In this document: positions 45,356-52,942 of the stretch, in pieces
How positions within the stretch are numbered: position 1 is the first letter of the stretch
Layout of the letters: every line of letters starts with the position of its first letter
Assembly (NCBI GenBank): GCA_000433315.1
Contig: FR893362.1
Coordinates: forward strand, 5,487 to 69,486
Direction: 5' to 3'
Length of the DNA stretch: 64,000 nucleotides
Origin: Firmicutes bacterium CAG:345
GTDB taxonomy: Bacteria; Bacillota_I; Bacilli_A; RFN20; CAG-288
Program-made: the position numbers and the translations under genes
Notes under the pieces: model-generated
Databases searched by the model: none
Told to the model about the DNA's origin: nothing
Seen by the model: the letters and a program-made list of their open reading frames with translations, nothing else

Positions 45356-46909
45356 TTAAACGTAAGCTTCTAAAAAATTGTTTCTAATAAAATCAAATAC
45401 TTTGCCAAAACTTTTGATTTTATTATTACAATCACCATAAGAAATGCATTTTCTCTTAAAAATATGTCTTTTTTTATGGTGAAAGGCTTTTTTCGTAAAA
45501 GTTTTATTAAAAAGTAAACGATTTGAACCTTTTACATGAAAATTATACAACACACATCTTATAAAATCTAATTTTTTCGACATTTTTTTGCATTTTTTTA
45601 GTCTAAAAAATAATTCGAGAAGCAATAATGAAATAAGCAATGTTGGAATTGAGGCAATTGAGCCATATTTAACAAAATTTGCAAAATTTATTTTTATATC
45701 AAATCGTTTTAAAATCGACATCCACATAATACCAGCTAAAGCACCAATAGGTGTAAAATAAGCACCAATATTAGATCCAATAATCGCTGCATATATTCCT
45801 TTTAAATAATTAACTTGAGAGAAATTAGAAGAATTCAAAATCGAACTAAATAAAACACTCATAGGAATATTATTAATCAAATTAGCAGATATAAAACTAG
45901 AAAAGCCTACTGAAAAAATCACATCAAATTTATTTAGAAATAACGCTATTTTATCTGTAACACCAATGTATTCTAAAGACAAGGCAATAACAAACATTGA
46001 TAAGACAAATGGAATCAAAGAAAAAGGCAACCTTTTTATAGTTTGCAGCACAACAATTTCGCTATTTTTTCTTATAATTTTATAAATACTATCGCATAAT
46101 ATCAAAGATATACATAAAGAAAATGTAATAATCCACATTTCAATATTAAGATAAGAACTTATGGATAAAAGAATTAAACATATAAATAAATGTATTAATC
46201 CTATAATAATTTGTGCCTTATCTAAAGTTATATTTTCATATTCTACTTTTTCTATTGGCTTTTTCAATTCTTTATAAAAAATAATAATTATAATTAATAA
46301 AGAAACTATACCTCCGCCAAAAGTAGGTAAAAACATAACACCTATATATGTGAAAAAATCTATTCCCGCAGAAGAAGCTAAATAAATATTAGTAGGATTT
46401 CCTATAATTAAAAACATACTCCAAGTATTTGCAGCAAAAAACTCTCCGAATAAATAAGGTAAAGGATTTATCTTAGCTTTTTTACAAAAACAACAAATAA
46501 ATGGCGTGAAGGTTAAAATAATAATATCATTAGAGGTAAAAATAGTTAATATAGCAATCATCGAATAAAGAATTAAAAAAAGAGTTATCTGTTTTTTTAT
46601 TTTTTTCTTTAATGCTATATTCGCTAGATACTTAAAGAAACCTAATTCATCTAAAAAGACTGATAAAAATGTCATGCTGATAAAAAGAACTAATATCTTT
46701 AAAGGATTGATAGCAGTATTTGATATCAAACGACTTCCAACATAATCCAACGGAACAAATTGAAAAATCAAAAGTATCAAAGCACCTATTAAAGAAATAA
46801 TCCAATAGGTTCCTAGTGAAAACTTTTTTATTTTCACTTCTGGTTTAAACATAACTGATAAACAAACCAATATCGCAGTAACTACACAAATACAAATTAT
46901 AATAATCAT
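45356..46909 (-). CDS. ArsB/SLC13-type ion transporter
   Basis: This polytopic membrane protein (517 residues) has about eleven hydrophobic segments up to residue ~440. It contains two repeat-type hairpin motifs: TSNDIIILTFTPFI with GNPTNIYLASSAGIDF in the first half, and NLINNIPMSVLFSS with GSNIGAYFTPIGALAGI in the second. This is the layout of the ion transporter superfamily (ArsB, NhaD, CitM, DASS). The substrate cannot be inferred. The last ~75 residues are a basic, Phe- and Lys-rich soluble tail (HHKKRHIFKRK) unlike known members, following two A/T homopolymers. This could reflect loss of the original stop. No arsR or citrate genes are adjacent. Confidence 0.75.
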   Translation of the reverse strand: MIIIICICVVTAILVCLSVMFKPEVKIKKFSLGTYWIISLIGALILLIFQFVPLDYVGSRLISNTAINPLKILVLFISMTFLSVFLDELGFFKYLANIALKKKIKKQITLFLILYSMIAILTIFTSNDIIILTFTPFICCFCKKAKINPLPYLFGEFFAANTWSMFLIIGNPTNIYLASSAGIDFFTYIGVMFLPTFGGGIVSLLIIIIIFYKELKKPIEKVEYENITLDKAQIIIGLIHLFICLILLSISSYLNIEMWIITFSLCISLILCDSIYKIIRKNSEIVVLQTIKRLPFSLIPFVLSMFVIALSLEYIGVTDKIALFLNKFDVIFSVGFSSFISANLINNIPMSVLFSSILNSSNFSQVNYLKGIYAAIIGSNIGAYFTPIGALAGIMWMSILKRFDIKINFANFVKYGSIASIPTLLISLLLLELFFRLKKCKKMSKKLDFIRCVLYNFHVKGSNRLLFNKTFTKKAFHHKKRHIFKRKCISYGDCNNKIKSFGKVFDFIRNNFLEAYV

Positions 46910-47037
46910 TTTTAAAACAAAATCATTTTATATCTTTTTTTAATTTATAAATACACTTTTTTATAAAAATTAACTCCTTTATTCATTTCTGCAATAAAAA
47001 AAGGTATAATTCAAATAACATAATAGGAGGAAAAAGT

Positions 47038-47736
47038 ATGATCAAACTTGTTGTATTTGATTTAGATAATACTCTTGCTCCGATGTATAGTCCAATGAAA
47101 GAAAATACTTTGGCTAGTTTAAAAGATTTATCAAAAAAAGTTCATCTTGCTGTTGCATCCGGAAAAACTCCTTTTTATCTAGCTGGCTTTTTTCGTCAAG
47201 CCGGAATTAAAGATATAAAACTAATAGGAGAAAATGGAGCGGTAACTTATCTAAATAGTGATCTTCCATGCGAAGTTATCTATGCCCGTGTATCTCAAAA
47301 ATATCTTGAAAATAGAGAAAAAATATTTTCTGACATTAAAAAATTACTCAGCAACAAAATTTGCTTTCAACCAAATGAAATTGCATTATCGTTTTTTTAT
47401 AAAGGAAAAAAAGATAAAGAAAAAATTGAAAATTATTTAAAATCTCAAAACTATAATGACATTGATATCTATTATTTTGATAAATCAGTAGATATATGTC
47501 CAAAAAATGTTAACAAAGCTTATGGAATAAATCGCCTTGCAAAAAAAATGGAAATTGAACCAAATGAAATTATTATTGTCGGTGATAGCGAAAATGATAT
47601 TTCTATGGCAAAATTCACACCTTATTCAATTGGAATAGGAAATTTAAAAGAAAACGTTAGATACAACGTAAAAGATATTAATAGTGCATTACATTTATTA
47701 AACATTATGGGAGATGAAATAGGATGGAAATTATAG
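47038..47736 (+). CDS. HAD-superfamily phosphatase (Cof-like, class IIB)
   Basis: This 232-residue hydrolase shows the HAD motifs: FDLDNTLA with the nucleophile Asp8 and acid Asp10, the Thr/Ser motif VASGKTP, Lys in the cap-to-core transition (CPKNVNKAYGI) and the acidic motif VGDSENDISMA. The cap is of the small C2 type seen in sugar-phosphate and phosphoglycolate phosphatases. It overlaps the phosphofructokinase gene by 13 bases, so the two are coupled. A sugar-phosphate substrate is thus plausible but not shown. A TATAAT at 47005 and the site AGGAGG precede it. Confidence 0.85.
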   Translation: MIKLVVFDLDNTLAPMYSPMKENTLASLKDLSKKVHLAVASGKTPFYLAGFFRQAGIKDIKLIGENGAVTYLNSDLPCEVIYARVSQKYLENREKIFSDIKKLLSNKICFQPNEIALSFFYKGKKDKEKIENYLKSQNYNDIDIYYFDKSVDICPKNVNKAYGINRLAKKMEIEPNEIIIVGDSENDISMAKFTPYSIGIGNLKENVRYNVKDINSALHLLNIMGDEIGWKL

Positions 47737-48926
47737 GAAATGTACTTTATGGCCAATCCGGCGGTCCAACAAGTGTCATAAATTCTTCTGCTTTTGGACT
47801 TATAGAAGAAGCATATAAATTAGGTATAAAAAAAGTATATGCCGCTAGATATGGTATTGATGGAATAATAAACGATGATTTAATAGATTTATCTATCTTT
47901 TCAGAAAATGAATTAAAAGAACTCAAAACTATTCCTGGTGCATCATTTGGATCAGTAAGATACAAACTTCCAGAGTACGAAAAAGATTGTTCACCATTTG
48001 AAGAAATATTAAAAACTTTTAAAAAATATAACATCCGTTATTTCTTTTATAATGGTGGTAACGATTCCATGGATACTTGTTATAAAATTGATAGATTCCT
48101 TAAAACTATTAATTATCAATGTTATGTTATTGGAATTCCAAAAACTATCGATAATGATTTAGTTGAAATCGATCATACTCCAGGTTATGGAAGTGCAGCT
48201 AAATATGTAAAAGATACAGTTGAAGAAATTGTATCTGATAATCTTTCTTATAGAAATGCAAAAGTAAATATAATAGAAATAATGGGAAGAAGCGCTGGAT
48301 GGTTAGCAGCTTCAAGTGCATTAGCTCATTTATCAGGATTAGGTCCTGATTTAATTTATCTTCCTGAAACCACTTTTTATATCGATGATTTTATAAAAAA
48401 TGTAAAAAATATATACGATAAAAACAAAAGAATAAATATCGTTGTAAGTGAAGGAATTAAAGATAAAAATAACAATTTTATATCAGCCAGTCAAAAACAA
48501 GATATATTTGGTCATAACAATTTAGGTGGAGTCGGACAATATTTGCTTGGATATGTAGAAGAAAAATTGCATCTTTCAGGAAGAGCAATAGAATTATCAA
48601 TTCCACAAAGAGCAGCTATTCATGATATTTCAAAAGTAGATCAAAAAGAAGCTATATTATGTGGAAGATATGCGATAAGAAAAGCGATAAATGGAACATC
48701 AGGAGTAATGATAAGCATGAAAAGAAGTTCTAATGATAGATATAAAATATCTTATGTCACTTCTTCTCTTGAAAAAGTTGCTAATGGTGTAAAACTTGTA
48801 CCAAGCTTTATGATCGATGAAAAAAATCATCAAATGACAAAAGAATTTTTTACATATATCTGTCCTATTGTTGGAGCAGAAAATAAAGTTCATTTAAAAA
48901 TAAATAGTAAAATTCTAAAAAAATAA
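47724..48926 (+). CDS. pfp: 6-phosphofructokinase, pyrophosphate-dependent type
   Basis: This enzyme phosphorylates fructose 6-phosphate. The 400-residue protein begins with the phosphate loop GQSGGPTSVIN, has GGNDSMDT where ATP enzymes have GGDGS, and PKTIDNDL with the catalytic Asp. The Asp in the fourth position of GGNDS and the Lys of PKTIDND are marks of PPi-dependent enzymes (EC 2.7.1.90), which work reversibly and save ATP. MGRSAGWLA is the usual substrate motif. The Asn in place of the first Asp of GGDDS is shared by a long PFK subgroup of Firmicutes. It is coupled to a HAD phosphatase. Phosphate-donor choice is inferred from motifs. Confidence 0.85.
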   Translation: MEIIGNVLYGQSGGPTSVINSSAFGLIEEAYKLGIKKVYAARYGIDGIINDDLIDLSIFSENELKELKTIPGASFGSVRYKLPEYEKDCSPFEEILKTFKKYNIRYFFYNGGNDSMDTCYKIDRFLKTINYQCYVIGIPKTIDNDLVEIDHTPGYGSAAKYVKDTVEEIVSDNLSYRNAKVNIIEIMGRSAGWLAASSALAHLSGLGPDLIYLPETTFYIDDFIKNVKNIYDKNKRINIVVSEGIKDKNNNFISASQKQDIFGHNNLGGVGQYLLGYVEEKLHLSGRAIELSIPQRAAIHDISKVDQKEAILCGRYAIRKAINGTSGVMISMKRSSNDRYKISYVTSSLEKVANGVKLVPSFMIDEKNHQMTKEFFTYICPIVGAENKVHLKINSKILKK

Positions 48927-49004
48927 AAGCATATCAATTGCTGTGTAAAAATATAATTGCTATATTTTTTATAGAAAGAAATTTGCTTTCAAAAAGGAGA
49001 AAAT

Positions 49005-49364
49005 ATGAAATTTTACACATCAAAAGAAAATAGATTAACATTCGTAGTCTCAAATAACGAATTAAAAGATGAAAATTTAATAGAATTAACTGCTAATACT
49101 CAAGAAGCCGCATTAGAAAAACATCTTCCTGTTGTCAATATTATCGGTAATAAAATTGAAATCACTGTAGGATCTATTCTTCATCCAATGACAGAAGCAC
49201 ATTTAATAGGTGCCATAGTTTTAGTCACGACAAATAAAGTTTATATAACTAACTTAAAATCTACAGATAAACCTCTAACTAATTTTATTTTAGAAGATGG
49301 TGAAAAGCCAATTGAAGTTTACGAATACTGCAATCTTCATGGACTTTGGAAAGTTTCTATTTAA
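49005..49364 (+). CDS. Superoxide reductase (neelaredoxin/desulfoferrodoxin family)
   Basis: This enzyme reduces superoxide to hydrogen peroxide without making oxygen, a typical anaerobe defence. The 119-residue protein has the full iron centre: His40 (EKHLPV), His60 and His66 (HPMTEAH), Cys109 and His112 (YCNLHG), with the conserved Glu38 and Lys39 near the active site. The N-terminal desulforedoxin Cys4 site is absent, so it is a one-iron form. The electron donor (rubredoxin or similar) is not in the window. It is a single-gene unit with site AAAGGAG and its own terminator. Confidence 0.93.
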   Translation: MKFYTSKENRLTFVVSNNELKDENLIELTANTQEAALEKHLPVVNIIGNKIEITVGSILHPMTEAHLIGAIVLVTTNKVYITNLKSTDKPLTNFILEDGEKPIEVYEYCNLHGLWKVSI

Positions 49365-49395
49365 AAATTTCTTTTAGTATTAATTAAATTATATG

Positions 49396-49430
49396 AGGAA
49401 TAGTATTAAATACAATATTATTCCTTTTTT
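49396..49430 (+). terminator. Terminator of the superoxide reductase gene
   Basis: A 12-pair stem AGGAATAGTATT/AATATTATTCCT (one G-U pair) is followed by six T residues. Confidence 0.85.
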
Positions 49431-49433
49431 GTT

Positions 49434-50093
49434 TTAACCATTTATTGATTTAATAAAATCTATAACATCTAATAAAGAAGAAAAAATCTCCACTTTGTCC
49501 AAAAATTGTGAATCGATATTGACTAAATCTGGAATCATAACTGTGTTAAATCCACCATTAATAGCAGCTTCGATTCCAGAATTCGCATCTTCAACAACAA
49601 GACAATTTTCTACAGGAACATTTAATACTTTGCTTGCTTTTAAAAATATATCTGGATTTGGTTTTCCTTTTTCTACCATATCTCCTGTTATCAAAACATC
49701 AAATTTATCAAACAAATCACTATAATTTCTATATTCATCTATTATTTTGGAATATGTTGAAGTACATATAGCCTTTTTTATATTTTCATTATTCAAATAA
49801 TCAATAATTTCTTTAGTTCCTTTTTTTAATATTAAGCCTTTTTCTTTTAATTCATCAAATATCATCTGTCGTCTTTTCTTACGAAAATATTCTGTTGGAA
49901 CATTCTCTCCATATTTACTTCGCATAAAAGCATCTGAATTAGATCTTGCTAACCCCAAAGTTTTTTTAGCATCCTCATATGAAATATCATAGCCAAATTC
50001 TTTTCCGCCTTCGACCTTAGAAAGAATAGTAAAACGTTCTGTATCTATCAACGTTCCATCTAAATCAAATAAAACAGCTTCTATTTTTTTCAT
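49434..50093 (-). CDS. HAD-superfamily phosphatase (beta-phosphoglucomutase-like)
   Basis: This 219-residue hydrolase has FDLDGTLIDTE (Asp nucleophile and acid), the Thr/Ser motif ICTSTYSK, Lys in GKPNPDIF and the acidic motif VVEDANSGIEAA. These are typical of the HAD-IA group with a helical C1 cap. Members remove phosphate from sugar phosphates or isomerise hexose phosphates; a true beta-PGM cannot be distinguished from a phosphatase here. It is a single gene, convergent with the superoxide reductase gene. Confidence 0.88.
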   Translation of the reverse strand: MKKIEAVLFDLDGTLIDTERFTILSKVEGGKEFGYDISYEDAKKTLGLARSNSDAFMRSKYGENVPTEYFRKKRRQMIFDELKEKGLILKKGTKEIIDYLNNENIKKAICTSTYSKIIDEYRNYSDLFDKFDVLITGDMVEKGKPNPDIFLKASKVLNVPVENCLVVEDANSGIEAAINGGFNTVMIPDLVNIDSQFLDKVEIFSSLLDVIDFIKSING

Positions 50094-50127
50094 ATATAAA
50101 ATTTTATCAACTTAAAAATTTTACTTC

Positions 50128-50152
50128 AATAAAAAATGGTGCAAACCATTTT
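50128..50152 (-). terminator. Terminator of the metal efflux operon
   Basis: On the minus strand AAAATGGT-TTGC-ACCATTTT is followed by TTATTG, about 30 bases after the ATPase stop. Confidence 0.75.
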
Positions 50153-50182
50153 AAGTTTAAACACCATCTTTAATACGATAAA

Positions 50183-52081
50183 CTAATACTTTGAATTAAC
50201 TCTCATAGCATTTAATATAGCGATAACTGCTACACCAACATCACCAAAAACAGCAATCCACATATTAGTAATACCAAAAGCTGATAATATAAGAATTAAC
50301 ATTTTAATAGCTAAAGAGAAAATAATATTTTCGTAAGCAATTCTCATAGTTTTCTTAGATATTTTTTTAGCGATAATCAAATCCTTTAAATCATCATGCA
50401 TGAGAACCATATCAGCAGCTTCAATTGCCGCATCACTTCCTACCCCGCCCATAGCGATACCTATATCGGATCTCATTAAACTTGGAGCATCATTAATTCC
50501 ATCTCCAACAAAGCAAATGACATCTTCTTTCTTCTTTTCTTTGAAAATTTTATCTATTTCTTCAACTTTATTTTGAGGTAGTAAAGAAGCTTTATAATCT
50601 GTTAACTTCAAACTTTCTGCAACACTTTCAGCAATTTTTTCATTATCACCGGTGAGCATAATTGTTTTCCCACCATTTTTACTAAGACTTTCGATAGTTT
50701 CTTTCGCACCATCTTTTATTTCATCAGCTATGATAATTGATCCAAAAAATTTATCATTTTTAGCCACATAAACAACAGTGCCAACTTCTTCATTTTTAAT
50801 AAAGTTGATATTATTATTTTCCATTAATTTTTCATTACCGCAGTATATCTTTTCACCATTTTTTTCAGCGATAATTCCTTCACCGGCAACATTAGTCAAT
50901 ACATAGTCCTTTTCAAAATCTTTACCATAAGAATTCATAATTGATAATGCGATAGGGTGATTAGAATTGCATTCAGCTATACTTGCCAAATGTAAAATTT
51001 CATCTTTTTTCTCTATTGGATAAACGTTCTTAATAGCAAAGTTTCCTTTTGTTAAAGTTCCCGTCTTATCAAAAATAAATGTATTTGCTTTATTAAATTT
51101 TTCCAAATAGTTTGTTCCCTTAATTAGAATACCATATTTAGATGCAGCACCAATTCCAGCGAAAAATGATAGTGGAATAGAAATAACTAAAGCACAAGGA
51201 CAAGATACAACTAAGAAACTTAGCGCTCTATAAATCCATACTGACCATTCACCAGTAATTAAACTAGGAATAATAGCTAATAATACTGCTAAACCAACAA
51301 CGATAGGAGTATAAAAACGAGCAAATTTAGTAATGAAATTTTCTGCCTTAGATTTTTGTGAAGTTGCATTTTCAACTAATTCAAGAATTTTTGAAACAGT
51401 AGAATCATAAAATTCTTTTTCTACTTTAATTTCTAACTGTGAAGTTAAATTAATTGTACCGCTGATGGCTTCATCTCCTTCTAAGACTTCTTTTGGTAGA
51501 GATTCACCAGTTAGCGCTTTAGTATCTAATGTTGATGCACCTTTAATTATTTTTCCATCAAGAGGTATTTTTTCACCAGGATTTACTACTATGATATCAT
51601 CTATTTTTACTTCTTCTGGATCAACTTCTTCAACTCCATTTTCTGTTTTTAAATTTGCATAATCTGGACGAATATCCATTAAAGAAGTAATAGATTTTCT
51701 CGATTTTCCAGTAGCATAACTTTGGAAAAATTCGCCTACTTGATAAAATAGTAAAACTGCACAAGCTTCATCAAAACCTTCGATATCAAAATGATTTACG
51801 CCGCGATATATTGCCAATCCAAAAGCTCCAAAAGTTGCAACAACCATCAGAAAATTTTCATCGAGAAATTCTCCGTGAAAAATATTAGCAAATGCTTTAT
51901 ATATAACATCATATCCAATTGTAATATATACAATTAAATATAAAGCAAAAGGGAAAAGCCAATTTAAATTACCATTAAAAACTGTATCTAGTTTAACAAT
52001 TTTGTCAGTTATAAAAATCGCAAAAAATAATATTAAACTGGCAATAATTCTAATTAATTTTTTCTTATCACGTTTAGACAT
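50183..52081 (-). CDS. P1B-type heavy-metal ATPase (Zn/Cd/Pb exporter)
   Basis: This membrane ATPase pumps divalent metal ions out of the cell. From the ATG at 52081 it has 632 residues. It has the metal-site SCPCALVIS, phosphorylation motif DKTGTLTKG, the nucleotide-domain HP motif SNHPIA, TGDN and GDGINDAP. A Lys near the start of TM7 (KMLILIL) and the Asp in the last helix (FGDVGVAVIAILNA) are the P1B-2 signature for Zn2+, Cd2+ and Pb2+. The usual N-terminal metal-binding domain is missing and is encoded separately by the gene just before. A TTG at 52111 is an alternative start that overlaps that gene. Confidence 0.92.
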   Translation of the reverse strand: MSKRDKKKLIRIIASLILFFAIFITDKIVKLDTVFNGNLNWLFPFALYLIVYITIGYDVIYKAFANIFHGEFLDENFLMVVATFGAFGLAIYRGVNHFDIEGFDEACAVLLFYQVGEFFQSYATGKSRKSITSLMDIRPDYANLKTENGVEEVDPEEVKIDDIIVVNPGEKIPLDGKIIKGASTLDTKALTGESLPKEVLEGDEAISGTINLTSQLEIKVEKEFYDSTVSKILELVENATSQKSKAENFITKFARFYTPIVVGLAVLLAIIPSLITGEWSVWIYRALSFLVVSCPCALVISIPLSFFAGIGAASKYGILIKGTNYLEKFNKANTFIFDKTGTLTKGNFAIKNVYPIEKKDEILHLASIAECNSNHPIALSIMNSYGKDFEKDYVLTNVAGEGIIAEKNGEKIYCGNEKLMENNNINFIKNEEVGTVVYVAKNDKFFGSIIIADEIKDGAKETIESLSKNGGKTIMLTGDNEKIAESVAESLKLTDYKASLLPQNKVEEIDKIFKEKKKEDVICFVGDGINDAPSLMRSDIGIAMGGVGSDAAIEAADMVLMHDDLKDLIIAKKISKKTMRIAYENIIFSLAIKMLILILSAFGITNMWIAVFGDVGVAVIAILNAMRVNSKY

Positions 52082-52089
52082 AAAATTAA

Positions 52090-52311
52090 TTACTTTCTTA
52101 TAATTCGGCAATCAGGTTCAATTTTTTTACAAATTTTAACAGCTTCATCCACAATGCTTTCAAATTTTTCATCATCAGCAACTAGTGTTAACTTTTGGGT
52201 TAAAAAATTAACATTAACCTCTTGAACACCATCAATTTTAGAAATAGCATGTTCCATTTTTCCTGCACATACTGCACACTCTAAGTCTTCTAATCTGTAA
52301 ATTTTTTTCAT
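52090..52311 (-). CDS. Stand-alone heavy-metal-associated (HMA) protein
   Basis: This is a 73-residue ferredoxin-like metal-binding protein with the Cys pair in LECAVCAGKME. The strands EVNVNFLTQKLTLVAD and a C-terminal strand with Cys (KKIEPDCRII) complete the HMA fold. It probably acts as the detached N-terminal domain or metallochaperone of the following ATPase. The ATG at 52311 has the site GGAGG and is preferred over an upstream in-frame ATG at 52347, which lies close to the operator. Confidence 0.88.
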   Translation of the reverse strand: MKKIYRLEDLECAVCAGKMEHAISKIDGVQEVNVNFLTQKLTLVADDEKFESIVDEAVKICKKIEPDCRIIRK

Positions 52312-52351
52312 ATGTACCTCCAAACTTACCAAATTTGAATAATTCATTAAT

Positions 52352-52365
52352 TGAACACATGTTCA
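52352..52365. promoter_or_regulatory. ArsR/SmtB-type operator before the efflux genes
   Basis: The perfect inverted repeat TGAAC-ACAT-GTTCA lies between the repressor gene and the HMA gene. It is similar in form to CzrA/SmtB operators and overlaps a likely -10 (TTATAT) on the minus strand. Confidence 0.65.
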
Positions 52366-52379
52366 TATAATGTTTGAAT

Positions 52380-52402
52380 AAAATAGGATTTTAACCTATT
52401 TT
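52380..52402 (-). terminator. Hairpin at the end of the repressor gene
   Basis: AAAATAGG and CCTATTTT form a stem overlapping the repressor stop, with a short T-rich tail on the minus strand. It is probably a partial terminator. Confidence 0.5.
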
Positions 52403-52731
52403 CCTTCATTAACATGAGTTAAACCATATTCCATAATTTTTGAAACATGATCATCATCAATAGAATAAAGAACTTCTTTTCCCATTTTAATTCCTTTGAC
52501 TAATTTACTAGATCTAAGGACTCTTAATTGATGAGATACAGCAGAAGATGACATATTAAGTATATCTGCAATCTCATAAACATAAAGGCTTTTCACTTGT
52601 AAACAGCTGAGAATCTTTGCTCTAGTTGAATCGCCAAACATTTTGAACAAATTAGCTAAAGCATCAATGGTATTTTCATCAGGAATCTTATTTTTAATAA
52701 TCTCAGAATTTATTGCTTGTTGTTCTTCCAT
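52396..52731 (-). CDS. ArsR/SmtB family metal-responsive repressor
   Basis: This 111-residue winged-helix repressor has recognition helix MSSSAVSHQLRVLR. The C-terminal alpha-5 helix carries Asp93, His95, His106 and Glu109. This is the same spacing as the zinc site of SmtB/CzrA, so zinc (or cobalt) should release it from DNA. The CadC-type alpha-3 Cys motif is absent (only Cys43 is present). It is divergent from the EF-G paralogue and lies upstream of the HMA-ATPase genes. Operators at its own promoter and at the efflux promoter suggest control of both. Confidence 0.93.
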   Translation of the reverse strand: MEEQQAINSEIIKNKIPDENTIDALANLFKMFGDSTRAKILSCLQVKSLYVYEIADILNMSSSAVSHQLRVLRSSKLVKGIKMGKEVLYSIDDDHVSKIMEYGLTHVNEGK

Positions 52732-52744
52732 CGTTCCTCACATT

Positions 52745-52758
52745 TGAACATTTATTCA
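52745..52758. promoter_or_regulatory. ArsR/SmtB-type operator before the repressor gene
   Basis: TGAACATTTATTCA is an imperfect inverted repeat with the same half-sites (TGAA/TTCA) as the operator at 52352. It lies just downstream of the predicted repressor start site, so it fits autoregulation. Confidence 0.6.
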
Positions 52759-52771
52759 TATGTTCTTTTAT

Positions 52772-52800
52772 ATTGTATTTCACTTATATTTTTTTGTCAA
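52772..52800 (-). promoter_or_regulatory. Promoter of the metal-responsive repressor gene
   Basis: TTGACA and TACAAT with a 17-base spacer on the minus strand, about 40 bases before the ATG. Confidence 0.8.
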
Positions 52801-52915
52801 TACTTTTTCTTTTCTTAAACTTTTTTCAATATACAATTTTCAAAATATTTTTCATATTTTTTACAAAAAAATTATTTTAATCTAGATATAAAAAATGTAT
52901 AATGTCAATATAATA

Positions 52916-52929
52916 TGTAAGCGGTTACA
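52916..52929. promoter_or_regulatory. CcpA cre site at the EF-G paralogue promoter
   Basis: TGTAAGCGGTTACA matches TGWAANCGNTNWCA perfectly and is an almost perfect palindrome. It begins one base after a TATAAT (52909-52914) and also lies downstream of another at 52898-52903. A bound protein would cover the start site and the edge of the ribosome binding site, so repression is expected. The -35 boxes are weak. Confidence 0.7.
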
Positions 52930-52942
52930 ATAGGAGGAAAAT

